From: Bacillota bacterium
GTDB taxonomy: Bacteria; Bacillota; Dethiobacteria; DTU022
NCBI GenBank assembly: GCA_012797095.1
Contig: JAAZPS010000270.1
Span: 1-15,538, forward strand
Length of the DNA: 15,538 nt
Direction: 5' to 3'
Below the pieces are notes generated by a model. That model saw only the letters and a program-made list of their open reading frames with translations. It was not told the origin of the DNA and ran no database searches. Made by a program: the position numbers and the translations under genes. Position 1 is the first letter of the stretch. Each line of letters begins with the position of its first letter. Positions 7,250-15,180 of this stretch are shown here, piece after piece.

Positions 7250-7278
7250 ACCCGTCCCCGGCATAGTTTTCCTTATTG

Positions 7279-7307
7279 TTGACAAGAAAAATAAAGCTCG
7301 CTATAAT
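7279..7307 (+). promoter_or_regulatory. Consensus sigma-A promoter for yceD-rpmF
   Basis: A perfect TTGACA (7279-7284), a 17-bp spacer and a perfect TATAAT (7302-7307) end 29 nt before the yceD start codon. This is the best promoter in the window and predicts strong constitutive expression, as expected for a ribosomal protein operon. Confidence 0.93.
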
Positions 7308-7336
7308 TATTTTAGTTTTGCAAAGGATGGGAAACA

Positions 7337-7867
7337 ATGCGAATCTACCTGCCCGAAGTGAAGGAGAGAAGGGGGGAAGCGCTCCAGTACCGCTTCCAGG
7401 GGAAGAACAGGGATTACCTGGAGGAGAGCGCTGCCGGGGATAACGACTTTACCCTGACCCTTTCCGTCCGCAGCAGTGATGATAAAATTATGGTTTCCGG
7501 CAGATTTGAAGCCGGGATCACGGTAAACTGTTCCCGCTGCCTGCGCCCTTTCAGGCAGCAGATCGATTCGGAGATCGATGAGATCTTTACCGTTTCGCCC
7601 CTTCCGGACAAGAAGAGCTCGCCCGAAGATCTGGCCGAGGAGACGGCAAACCAGCTTACGGTAAGGGGAGATTACCTGTACCTGGATGAGTATATTCGCC
7701 AACTTTTCATTATCAGCCAGGTGTACAATCCCCTCTGCCAGCCGGACTGTCGGGGCCTTTGCCCGGGCTGCGGTACCGATCTGAACGAGTCAACCTGCAG
7801 CTGTGTGGACGAAGCAGGGATCGATCTGCGTTTACTCAAGTTAAAGGAGTTTCAACCGGATAGATAA
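7337..7867 (+). CDS. yceD: YceD / DUF177 family protein, linked to rRNA and L32
   Basis: A 176-residue cytoplasmic protein of the DUF177 family, whose genes are almost always paired with rpmF; members have been linked to 23S rRNA accumulation. The family features are a central CSRCLRPF segment, acidic helices (AEETANQL), the YLDEYIRQLF motif and a C-terminal cysteine cluster CQPDCRGLCPGCG...CSC that probably binds zinc. ATG 7337 follows AAAGGA at 7322-7327. It is 30 nt upstream of rpmF and shares its promoter. The family assignment is firm; the molecular role is only partly known. Confidence 0.88.
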   Translation: MRIYLPEVKERRGEALQYRFQGKNRDYLEESAAGDNDFTLTLSVRSSDDKIMVSGRFEAGITVNCSRCLRPFRQQIDSEIDEIFTVSPLPDKKSSPEDLAEETANQLTVRGDYLYLDEYIRQLFIISQVYNPLCQPDCRGLCPGCGTDLNESTCSCVDEAGIDLRLLKLKEFQPDR

Positions 7868-7897
7868 ATTGAGCTGATTCATTAAGGAGGCAAACTG

Positions 7898-8074
7898 ATG
7901 GCTGTTCCAAAGCGAAGAACTTCTCGCGCCAAGCGGGACCAGAGGCGGGGCCAGTGGAAATTGAAGGCGCCGAACCTTGCTCCCTGCCCCCAGTGTCACG
8001 AACTGAAGCCGGCCCACCGGGTCTGCCTGAACTGCGGCTACTACAGGGATCGCGAAGTAATCAAGGTTAAGTAA
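7898..8074 (+). CDS. rpmF: 50S ribosomal protein L32
   Basis: A 58-residue basic protein beginning MAVPKRRTSRAKRD, the invariant L32 N-terminus, with a zinc-ribbon formed by CPQC and CLNC, followed by GYYRDREVIKVK. Its length is normal for bacteria. The Shine-Dalgarno AAGGAGG (7884-7890) lies 7 nt before the ATG. It is the last gene of the yceD operon, followed directly by a terminator. It is a zinc-binding (C+) form, since all four cysteines are present. Confidence 0.97.
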   Translation: MAVPKRRTSRAKRDQRRGQWKLKAPNLAPCPQCHELKPAHRVCLNCGYYRDREVIKVK

Positions 8075-8089
8075 AGCCGGTTAGCAGAA

Positions 8090-8127
8090 GGCCCTTTTCA
8101 TGAAATATCTGAGAGGGGCCCGTTTTT
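8090..8127 (+). terminator. Intrinsic terminator after rpmF
   Basis: The stem GGCCCTTTT / AGAGGGGCC (8090-8098 and 8112-8120, with two G-U pairs) is followed by CG and a T-run at 8123-8127. It separates the yceD-rpmF transcript from plsX. Confidence 0.8.
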
Positions 8128-8258
8128 ATCTAGTTTTATCCAGACCGTGCGCCTTTTCACGGATCCGGAAACGGTTTCCGCCGAATCTGTTGAATCAGCA
8201 GATGATCGAAAGAGCATCTCTAGACAGGGAGCGTGCGTGAGAAAGGGGTTTTCTATCT
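8128..8258 (+). promoter_or_regulatory. plsX leader with a 15-bp inverted repeat
   Basis: This gap is where many Firmicutes carry fapR, but no gene remains. It contains CGGAAAC-G-GTTTCCG (8166-8180), a perfect 7-bp-arm dyad suited to a dimeric regulator. It does not resemble the FapR operator. AAAGGGG (8242-8248) is the plsX ribosome-binding site. No convincing -35/-10 pair was found, so the promoter remains unidentified. Confidence 0.45.
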
Positions 8259-9263
8259 TTGGTTACTCTGGCTGTCGATGCCATGGGCGGCGACCATGCG
8301 CCCCTGGAAATTGTCCGCGGGGCCGCGGCCGCCCTGCAGGTGCGGCAAGATCTGGAGCTACTTCTGGTCGGCCGCCGGGAACAGGTTGAAGAAGCCCTTG
8401 AAGGGGTCGCCTACCCGGCCGGACGGCTGAAGCTGATCCATGCCGAGGAGGTTATCCGCGGCGAGGACGATCCGGCCCTGGCAGTGAGGCGGAAGAAACA
8501 CTCCTCCCTGGTTACCGCGATGCAGCTGGTGCGGGAGGGAGAGGCCGATGCAGTTCTGAGCGCCGGCAACACCGGAGCACTGATGGCCGGTGCGCTTCTT
8601 TTCCTGGGCCGCCTGCCGGGGGTGACCAGGCCGGCCCTGCTGGCGGTGCTACCTGGCTTTGGCGCAGCGCCGTTCGTACTCATCGATGCCGGGGCCAATA
8701 TGGATGCCCGTCCCGGGCAGCTGCTCCAGTACGCCTTCATGGGCCGGATCTATGCCCGGCAGCTGCTGGGTCGTACCGCCCCGAAGGTGGCCCTGCTTAA
8801 TGTGGGTGCGGAGACAAACAAGGGAAACAACCAGGTTAAAAAAGCTTTTCCCCTGCTGCAGGAATATATCGAAGGTTTCTGCGGTAATGTTGAAGGGACG
8901 GATCTATTTTCCGGGGCTGCCGATGTGGTTGTCAGCGATGGCTTTGTCGGAAACGTGGTGTTGAAAACGGTGGAAGGGCTGACCCGCGGTCTTTTCGGCC
9001 GCTTTGAGCAGGAACTGACCCGGGATGGTCGGGCGGACACCGGAGTGCTGCGGCCGGCCCTGATGCGGCTGCGCGATCAAGTCGAGGGCAGCGGTTACGG
9101 CGGAGCCCCCCTGGTCGGGGTCAAGGGACTCTGCATCAAATGCCACGGCTCCTCGCAGGCCCGCTCGATCGAGCAGGCTGTTCTGCAGCAGGCGTATCCC
9201 TTTGTGCGGCTACGGCTGGAGGATCTTTTTCTGAAAGATCTCGCTGAAATGCCGGTCAGCTGA
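8259..9263 (+). CDS. plsX: Phosphate acyltransferase PlsX
   Basis: PlsX converts acyl-ACP and phosphate to acyl-phosphate, the donor used by PlsY for the first acylation of glycerol-3-phosphate; it is a peripheral membrane enzyme. The 334-residue length is normal. Signatures include AVDAMGGDHAP at the N-terminus, SAGNTGALMAG, LIDAGANMDARP, LLNVGAETNKGN, VVSDGFVGNVVLKT and the C-terminal LVGVKGLCIKCHGSS. The start is TTG 8259: an in-frame stop lies at 8238, no ATG or GTG falls between, the conserved DAMGGDHAP follows within 7 residues, and AAAGGGG is 10 nt upstream. An unusual start codon may limit translation. It is next to acpP, but the usual fabH, fabD, fabG and fabF genes are missing from this block. 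Confidence 0.96.
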   Translation: MVTLAVDAMGGDHAPLEIVRGAAAALQVRQDLELLLVGRREQVEEALEGVAYPAGRLKLIHAEEVIRGEDDPALAVRRKKHSSLVTAMQLVREGEADAVLSAGNTGALMAGALLFLGRLPGVTRPALLAVLPGFGAAPFVLIDAGANMDARPGQLLQYAFMGRIYARQLLGRTAPKVALLNVGAETNKGNNQVKKAFPLLQEYIEGFCGNVEGTDLFSGAADVVVSDGFVGNVVLKTVEGLTRGLFGRFEQELTRDGRADTGVLRPALMRLRDQVEGSGYGGAPLVGVKGLCIKCHGSSQARSIEQAVLQQAYPFVRLRLEDLFLKDLAEMPVS

Positions 9264-9288
9264 ACGAAAAAAGGCTGCGGGAGCACTC

Positions 9289-9316
9289 TTGAACATTCCA
9301 ATAAAATTGATATACT
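9289..9316 (+). promoter_or_regulatory. Promoter candidate for acpP
   Basis: TTGAAC (9289-9294), a 16-bp spacer and TATACT (9311-9316) lie in the AT-rich part of the 196-bp gap after plsX. The predicted transcript would have a leader of roughly 135 nt, with GC-rich hairpins CCCGC/GCGGG (9385-9403) and CCGCG/CGCGG (9410-9423) before the acpP ribosome-binding site. Confidence 0.55.
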
Positions 9317-9459
9317 GATTAATAATGCCGGGGCGAAGAGGAATAATTTAATGATAGCGCATCTTGCCGGGGAAGTGAGCCAGGCCCGCTTTTGCAGGGC
9401 GGGTGCCGGCCGCGGGCGCGCGGTCCGTGGAAAGAAGTTGGGGAAGGGAGGTGAGCGGG

Positions 9460-9687
9460 GTGAATGTTGAAGATAAGGTTAAGGAGATAGTATCCGAGCA
9501 GCTGGAGGTACCCCTGGAGAGCTTGACCGTGGAAACAACCTTTGAAGAGATCGATGCCGATTCCCTCGATATCGTGGAGCTGGTGATGGCGCTGGAAGAA
9601 GAATTTGATCTCGAAATATCGGATCAGGAGATCGAAGATATCCAGACGTTGGGCGATATTATCAATTTCATAGAGAAGAAGATCTAA
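9460..9687 (+). CDS. acpP: Acyl carrier protein
   Basis: A 75-residue acidic protein carrying the 4'-phosphopantetheine arm that shuttles acyl chains in fatty-acid synthesis and feeds PlsX. The attachment site is Ser35 in DADSLDIVELVMALEEEF, with the typical helix III region ISDQEIEDIQTLGDIINFI. GTG 9460 is chosen because AAGGGAGG (9444-9451) lies 8 nt upstream and the product then has the standard ACP length; the in-frame opening at 9403 would add 19 non-ACP residues encoded by a GC-rich leader hairpin, and GTG 9451 overlaps the ribosome-binding site. It lies 28 nt before rnc, in the common acpP-rnc arrangement. Confidence 0.96.
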   Translation: MNVEDKVKEIVSEQLEVPLESLTVETTFEEIDADSLDIVELVMALEEEFDLEISDQEIEDIQTLGDIINFIEKKI

Positions 9688-9715
9688 CCAAAATATCTCG
9701 ATAAGCAGGCGAAAG

Positions 9716-10444
9716 ATGAGCAATCCGGAAAGACAGGCGAGCCCCTGGTCGGAACAGGTCAGGGTTTTTCTGAAGGAACAAGGGTGGGACATCAAGAAAG
9801 ACAGCCTCTACGAGCTGGCGCTGACGCATTCTTCATTTGCTCACGAACAGGACATCGGCAGCGGTCATAACGAACGGCTCGAATTTCTGGGAGATGCTGT
9901 TTTGCAACTGGTGATCAGCGATCATCTTTATCTTTTATATCCCCGCCTTCCCGAAGGAAAGCTGACCCGGCTGCGGGCCGATCTGGTCTGTGAAGCTACC
10001 CTGGCCGGACTGGCCGGAGAGCTGAATCTGGGCTCCTTTTTGCGGCTGGGCAAGGGCGAAGCAGCCGGCGGAGGCGCCAGCCGCCCCTCGCTGCTGGCCG
10101 ATGCCGTGGAGGCGCTCTTCGGCGCCCTGTTTCTGGATCTGGGGCTGGAAAGATGCCGCCGCTATATTCTGCAGCTTTACCGGCCCTTCCTGGAAAACCT
10201 GGAGGAGGGCGATCTGCGGCACGATTACAAAACGCTGCTGCAGGAATTTACCCAGGCCCGGGAGGGGATCACCCCCGAGTACCGCATTGTCCGCGAGCAG
10301 GGGCCCGATCATGAGAAGATTTTCGAGGCGGAGGTCCTTCTGGGGAACCGCGGCTGCGCCGGCCGGGGAAGCGGGAAAAGCAAGAAAGAGGCGGAGCAGG
10401 CTGCAGCCAGGGAAGCCTGGGTGGAGCTGACTGAAACCCGCTGA
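9716..10444 (+). CDS. rnc: Ribonuclease III
   Basis: Cleaves double-stranded RNA in rRNA precursors and regulatory duplexes. The 242-residue protein has an N-terminal nuclease domain with the signature NERLEFLGDAVL (52-63); the metal-binding acidic residues are Glu53, Glu56, Asp60, Asp129 and Glu132 (the last two in LADAVEALFGALF). The C-terminal dsRNA-binding domain starts at about 170 (DYKTLLQEFTQ) and ends with GSGKSKKEAEQAAAREAW. The length is normal and all catalytic residues are intact. The Shine-Dalgarno sequence before ATG 9716 is weak, suggesting translation partly coupled to acpP, whose stop is 28 nt upstream. Confidence 0.97.
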   Translation: MSNPERQASPWSEQVRVFLKEQGWDIKKDSLYELALTHSSFAHEQDIGSGHNERLEFLGDAVLQLVISDHLYLLYPRLPEGKLTRLRADLVCEATLAGLAGELNLGSFLRLGKGEAAGGGASRPSLLADAVEALFGALFLDLGLERCRRYILQLYRPFLENLEEGDLRHDYKTLLQEFTQAREGITPEYRIVREQGPDHEKIFEAEVLLGNRGCAGRGSGKSKKEAEQAAAREAWVELTETR

Positions 10445-10694
10445 CGGAGCGGTTTCCGGGCGGAAACCCTTCCTGCATCGGGCCGTTCCCGGGCGCATCA
10501 TTATCGCTGTTCCGGAAGGTATTTCCTGAATTGATCAAGAATAGTACCGCCGGAAGAAGACGGTTCGGGGCAGGGCAACTGCCCGCAAGCAAGCGTAGAA
10601 GCAAAGCTGCCGGCCGATTCTGTTCTGGTTAACCGGCGCTCAAACAGCCCGGTGACGGGCTGCTCTGTTTTTACCCGGTGAGGAGAATCTGAAG
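10445..10694 (+). other. rnc-smc intergenic region with hairpins
   Basis: These 250 bp contain no credible gene on either strand. A hairpin GGTTTCC-GGGC-GGAAACC (10451-10468) starts 6 nt after the rnc stop, without a T-run. A second terminator-like hairpin lies close to smc. Between them is GC-rich DNA with short dyads such as GGGCA/TGCCC near 10570-10590. No tRNA or named RNA family was recognised. AGGAG (10681-10685) is the smc ribosome-binding site. Confidence 0.6.
10641..10672 (+). terminator. Intrinsic terminator or attenuator directly upstream of smc
   Basis: CAGCCCG-GTGA-CGGGCTG (10645-10662) is followed by CTCTG and five T residues (10668-10672). It ends only 22 nt before the smc start codon. 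Either a promoter is hidden very close to smc, or this acts as a leaky terminator or attenuator limiting smc-ftsY expression. Confidence 0.7.
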
Positions 10695-13600
10695 ATGTAC
10701 CTGAAACAGATGGAATTATTCGGTTTCAAATCTTTTGCCGATAGAACCGAGCTGAAATTCAACAAGGGGATCACCGTGGTGATCGGCCCGAACGGCTGCG
10801 GCAAGAGCAATCTTGTCGATGCGGTCCGCTGGGCTCTCGGTGAGCAGAGTGCCAAAACGCTGCGCGGCAGCCGGATGGAGGAGCTCATCTTCTCGGGCAG
10901 CGAGCACCGCAAAGCGCTCAATTTTGCGGAAGTTAGCCTTACATTCAGCGATGTCGGACCGGTGTTAAACCTCGAGTATGAAGAGATCACCGTGAGCCGG
11001 CGGATCTACCGCTCCGGAGAGAGCGAATACCTGATCAACGGCTCCCCCTGCCGCTTGAGGGATATCACCGAGCTATTTCTGGATACGGGAGTGGGACGGG
11101 AGATCTATTCCGTGGTCGGACAGGGACGGGTGGAGGGGATCATCAACAGCAAGCCGGAGGACCGCAGGGAGATATTCGAGGAGGCCGCCGGCATCTTTAA
11201 ATACAAGCTCCGGAAAAGTGAAGCCCAGCGCCGTCTCGAAGAGACCAGGGAGAACCTGGTCCGGGTGCAGGATCTGATCTTTGAACTGGAGATGCAGATC
11301 GAACCGCTCACCGGGCAGGCCGGGACGGCCCGCCGCTACCGGGAGCTGCACGGGCGGATGCGGGAGGCGGAAAAAAAGCTTTATTCCTACCGGCTTCGCG
11401 GTGCCCGGGGCGAGCTTGCCGCAGTGGAAGAACAGCTGCACAAGGTGACTGCATCGTTGAGCGAAGAGGCTGCCCGCGGGGCGGGGCAGGAAGAAAGATT
11501 CCAGCAGCTCAAGCTGCAGCAGCAGGAGGAGGGGCGCGTTTACACCGGGCTGGAGCAGGAAGTGAACCGCGCTTTCCGGGAGATGGAGCGGCAGGAAAAT
11601 GAGCTGCGCCTGCTCGGCGAACGGGAAGGCCGCTGCCGGGAACAGATCGGGCAGAGCGAGCGGCGCCTGGAGCAGCTGGCAGCGATCATCAGCGAGATGA
11701 ACGCTGAGAGTGAAAGCTGCGCCCGGGAATTGCACTTGAAAAGGGAGCTGCTGCTCCGCGAGGAAGAGAACTGCCGGGTCCTGCGAAGGGAGCAGCAGCA
11801 AAAAGAGAGGGAAGGCGCCGGGGGAGAACTTGAAAAACAGCAGCAGCTGATCTTCCGCGCGCTGGCTCGGCAGAAGGCCCTGGAGGCCTCGCTGGAGGAG
11901 CTGCAGCAGCAAAAAGAGCGCTCAGGCCGGCGCCGTGAGCTGCTCAACCAGGAGCAGCTCGCCCTGAAAGATGAGCGGCAGCAGCTCCAGACTCACCGGG
12001 AAAAGCTGCAGCAGGCGCTTCGAACCTCCCGGGAATCTCTGCTGAAGACGGAGGCGGAGATCACCGCAACGGAAAGCCGTCTCGAGGAGCTGGAGAGGGC
12101 CGCCCTGGGGCTGCAGGAGCAGCTGCAGCACTGCCGCGAGGAGCTGGGCGGGATCAACAGCCGCCTGCAGCTGCTTCAAGATCAGGAGAGCGGTCTGAAG
12201 GGCTATTACCGCGGTGTTCGGGAGATCATGAAAGCCCGCGACAACCTTACCGGTATTGTCGGCCCGGTCGTTGATCTGGTGACGGTTGAGGAGCGCTACC
12301 TGCGGGCGATCGAAACAGCTCTCGGGCCGGCGCAGCAATATATTGTTGTCGAAACGGAGAAGGAGGCCCTGGCGGCGGTCCGTTTTCTCAAGGAAAGAAA
12401 TCTGGGCTGGTCCACCTTTTTGCCCCTGGACACGCTCACTGTGGGCGAATCGGTGCTCGAGCGCGACCCGCGGTGGCGCGAACTGAACGGTGTTTACGGC
12501 AAGGCCTCGGAGCTGGTGGGGATTGAGCCGGCCTACAAAAAGGTGGCGCTCTACCTTCTCGGCTCGATCCTTATCTGCCGCGATCTGAAGGTTGCTTCCG
12601 CAGCGGCCCGCCTGATCGAGTACCGCTGCCGGATCATCTCCCTCGAGGGAGATCTGATCAATCCGGGCGGAGCGATCAGGGGGGGCAGCATGCCCCGGCG
12701 CAGCGCTGCAATGCCCCTGGGGCGGCGCCGCGAGATCGAGACCCTTCAGCAGGAGCTGGCCGCGGTGAACAAAAAGAAGCGCGGCCTGGAAGAGCAGATC
12801 GCCCTTCTGAGGCAGAAGATGGAGCGGGAGAGGGCTGCTCTGGCCGGGCTCGGGCAGCAGCGGTCCAAACAGGGCCAGGCACTGCAGGAGGCCGAACAGA
12901 CACTGCAGGAGAACAGCACTGCTCTGCGCATCGTCGAGCAGCGCCTGGAGGACGGTGCCGGGGCGCTGAAAGAGCTGGCTGCCGAGGAAAAAGAGCTTCT
13001 CCGGCGTCGGGAGTCGCTGGCCGGGCAGAGCGATGCTGTTGGCCGGGAGATCGCTGCTGCCGGGGAGAAGCTGACCGGGTTGAAAGAGCTCTATCGCCGC
13101 AGCCTTGCCGAGAGGCGAGAGCTCGAGGAGACAGTGACCGGGGCGCGGCTCCGGTTGAACTCCCTGCAGGAGCAGGAGCAGGCTTTGCAGCAGAATCTGC
13201 AGCGCATCGCCGCGGAGCTGCACCGGCCGCAGCAGGAGCGGCAGGAGAGGAAGCGTGAAAAAGAGGCGCATGAGAAAGCGCTGGTCGAAAACCGGACCGA
13301 TCTGGAAAAGGCGGAGCTTCTCGCGCAACAGTTCCGTGAAAAGAGCGCCGGGCTCACCCTGGAGCTGCAGGGGCAGAAGAAAAAGATCGACCGCCTCGCC
13401 GGCGAGCTGGGCGGGCTGGAGGAAAAGCAGCGGCTCAACCGGAAGCGGCTGGTCCGCTACGAACGCCGCGAACGGCATCTGGCCGTGGAGCAGAGCCGCC
13501 TCCAGACCGAGATCGCCTATCAACGGGACCGCTTCAGCGATCTTTTCGGTACAGCAGAGCCGCTCGAACCGGAAGCGGAATTTGACGCTGGGGAGAGCGA

Positions 13601-14243
13601 ACAGTTGATCGCAGTGCTGCGTGAAGATATCGAGGCCCTCGGAGTGGTTAACCTGGGTGCCATCGAGGAGTTGGCGCGGCTGCAGGAACGGATCGACTTT
13701 CTGCAAGAACAGCAGGAAGACCTGCAGCGGGGCGAACTCTCCCTGCGCCGCATTATCGAGGAGATCGACGAGCGGATGGTCCATTTCTTCAACGAGGCCT
13801 TTCAGAAGATCAGCGAGAATCTGGAGAAAGTCTTCAGCGAGCTCTTTGAAGGCGGCCGGGTCCTGCTGAGACTGACCGACCCGGATAATATTCTGGAATC
13901 GGGGATCGAGATCAGCGCCCAGCCGCCCGGAAAGAAGCTGCAGAATATCTCCTTGCTCTCCACGGGAGAGAAGACGCTGACAGCGGTGGCGCTGATCTTT
14001 GCCATTCTCCGGTACAAACCCGCCCCCTTTTACCTGCTCGATGAGATAGAATCGGCGCTCGACGATGTCAATCTTGCCCGCTTCATCGCCTACCTGAAGG
14101 GGGCCTCCGAAAGTGCACAATTTATCCTGATCACTCACCGGCGGCGGACGATGGAGGAGGGCGATCTGATCTACGGGGTGACCATGCCCGAAGAGGGGGT
14201 CTCCTCGCTGATCTCCATGGAGCTCGATGAAAAGGTAAGCTGA
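10695..14243 (+). CDS. smc: Chromosome segregation protein SMC
   Basis: ATPase of the bacterial condensin (SMC-ScpA-ScpB) that organises and separates chromosomes. The 1182-residue length is typical. The N-terminal head has MYLKQMELFGFKSFADRT and Walker A GPNGCGKSN (31-39). Two long Gln/Glu/Leu/Arg-rich coiled coils flank a hinge at about 500-670 that includes a glycine-rich NPGGAIRGGS segment. The C-terminal head has the ABC signature at about 1088-1092 and Walker B YLLDEIESALDD (Asp1116, Glu1117), then ITHRRRTMEEGDLIYGVTM. The signature reads LSTGE instead of the usual LSGGE (Thr1090). Expression may be limited by the hairpin just upstream. The stop codon TGA overlaps the ribosome-binding site of ftsY, so the two are translationally linked. 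smc-ftsY is a conserved Bacillota pair. Confidence 0.98.
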   Translation: MYLKQMELFGFKSFADRTELKFNKGITVVIGPNGCGKSNLVDAVRWALGEQSAKTLRGSRMEELIFSGSEHRKALNFAEVSLTFSDVGPVLNLEYEEITVSRRIYRSGESEYLINGSPCRLRDITELFLDTGVGREIYSVVGQGRVEGIINSKPEDRREIFEEAAGIFKYKLRKSEAQRRLEETRENLVRVQDLIFELEMQIEPLTGQAGTARRYRELHGRMREAEKKLYSYRLRGARGELAAVEEQLHKVTASLSEEAARGAGQEERFQQLKLQQQEEGRVYTGLEQEVNRAFREMERQENELRLLGEREGRCREQIGQSERRLEQLAAIISEMNAESESCARELHLKRELLLREEENCRVLRREQQQKEREGAGGELEKQQQLIFRALARQKALEASLEELQQQKERSGRRRELLNQEQLALKDERQQLQTHREKLQQALRTSRESLLKTEAEITATESRLEELERAALGLQEQLQHCREELGGINSRLQLLQDQESGLKGYYRGVREIMKARDNLTGIVGPVVDLVTVEERYLRAIETALGPAQQYIVVETEKEALAAVRFLKERNLGWSTFLPLDTLTVGESVLERDPRWRELNGVYGKASELVGIEPAYKKVALYLLGSILICRDLKVASAAARLIEYRCRIISLEGDLINPGGAIRGGSMPRRSAAMPLGRRREIETLQQELAAVNKKKRGLEEQIALLRQKMERERAALAGLGQQRSKQGQALQEAEQTLQENSTALRIVEQRLEDGAGALKELAAEEKELLRRRESLAGQSDAVGREIAAAGEKLTGLKELYRRSLAERRELEETVTGARLRLNSLQEQEQALQQNLQRIAAELHRPQQERQERKREKEAHEKALVENRTDLEKAELLAQQFREKSAGLTLELQGQKKKIDRLAGELGGLEEKQRLNRKRLVRYERRERHLAVEQSRLQTEIAYQRDRFSDLFGTAEPLEPEAEFDAGESEQLIAVLREDIEALGVVNLGAIEELARLQERIDFLQEQQEDLQRGELSLRRIIEEIDERMVHFFNEAFQKISENLEKVFSELFEGGRVLLRLTDPDNILESGIEISAQPPGKKLQNISLLSTGEKTLTAVALIFAILRYKPAPFYLLDEIESALDDVNLARFIAYLKGASESAQFILITHRRRTMEEGDLIYGVTMPEEGVSSLISMELDEKVS

Positions 14244-14251
14244 AGGAGACC

Positions 14252-15163
14252 ATGCCATTGAACCTGGTAGAACGATTCAAAGCCGGCCTGGCCCGGAGCA
14301 AGGAAGGATTTTTACGGCGGTTGGACCTCATTTTTCGCGGAGGAGAGCTCGACGATGAATTTTACGACGATCTCGAGGAGACCCTGATCCTCGGGGATGT
14401 CGGAGTGGAGGCCTCCCTGAAGCTCGTCGAGCAGCTCCGCCTCGAGAGCAGGCGCCGCAAGGCCCGCGAGCGCGGTCAGGCCAGGGAGATCCTTATCGAG
14501 CAGATCGCGGAGCTGCTCGCCGGAGTGGAAGAGCCGGTCAAACCGGTGGGAGAACCCCTCGTTATCCTGCTCATCGGGGTAAACGGCTCCGGAAAGACCA
14601 CCACCGCGGCCAAGCTGGCCCACCGCTATCGCAGCGAGGGCCGGGAGGTGCTCCTGGTCGCCGGAGATACCTTCCGCGCCGCTGCCATCGAGCAGCTGCA
14701 GATCTGGGCCGAAAGGGCCAATGTCCCCCTGATCAAGCAGCAGCCCGGTTCCGACCCCTCGGCGGTCTTCTTTGATGCGATCAATGCGGCCCGGGCGCGG
14801 CAGATCGATGTGGTCATCGGCGATACAGCCGGAAGACTTCATACGAGGACCAACCTGATGGAGGAGCTGAAAAAGATCAACCGGGTGATCGGCCGGGTTC
14901 AGCCGGGGGCGCCGCACCGGGTTCTCCTGGTGATCGACGCCACCACCGGCCACAATGGTATCGTCCAGGCGGCTCGCTTCAACGAGGCCGTGCCGGTGAC
15001 CGGCCTGGTCCTGACCAAGCTGGACGGGACCGCCCGCGGCGGCATCGTCGTCGGGATGCAGGATATCCTCAAGGTGCCGGTCTCCTATGTCGGCGTGGGC
15101 GAAAAGATCGAAGATCTGCTCCCCTTCGATTCTCTCGATTTTGCCAACGCCCTCCTCTCCTGA
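14252..15163 (+). CDS. ftsY: Signal recognition particle receptor FtsY
   Basis: SRP-type GTPase that docks Ffh-ribosome complexes at the membrane for co-translational insertion. The 303-residue protein has the N domain (about 1-95) and the G domain with P-loop GVNGSGKTT (109-117), DTFRAAA (139-145), DTAGR (191-195) and TKLD (255-258). There is no acidic A domain, which is normal for short Gram-positive FtsY; the N-terminal sequence FKAGLARSKEGF provides the membrane-contacting helix. The usual TGQNA loop reads TGHNG here, a minor deviation. ATG 14252 follows AAGGAG, which overlaps the smc stop. In many Bacillota ylxM-ffh follow, but here the gene is followed immediately by a repeat array. Confidence 0.97.
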   Translation: MPLNLVERFKAGLARSKEGFLRRLDLIFRGGELDDEFYDDLEETLILGDVGVEASLKLVEQLRLESRRRKARERGQAREILIEQIAELLAGVEEPVKPVGEPLVILLIGVNGSGKTTTAAKLAHRYRSEGREVLLVAGDTFRAAAIEQLQIWAERANVPLIKQQPGSDPSAVFFDAINAARARQIDVVIGDTAGRLHTRTNLMEELKKINRVIGRVQPGAPHRVLLVIDATTGHNGIVQAARFNEAVPVTGLVLTKLDGTARGGIVVGMQDILKVPVSYVGVGEKIEDLLPFDSLDFANALLS

Positions 15164-15180
15164 TCCGGTAGAACTGCCCA

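Noticed and set aside
8166..10468. Shared GGAAAC/GTTTCC half-sites near plsX (8166-8180) and after rnc (10451-10468) as one regulon
   Set aside because: The half-sites are short and in opposite order (facing inwards in one, outwards in the other), so coincidence is likely.
11922..14258. A 778-residue minus-strand open frame opposite smc
   Set aside because: It is a shadow frame: the GC-rich coiled-coil codons of smc rarely create stops on the other strand. The product is Leu/Pro/Gln-rich without any domain, while smc itself is unmistakable.
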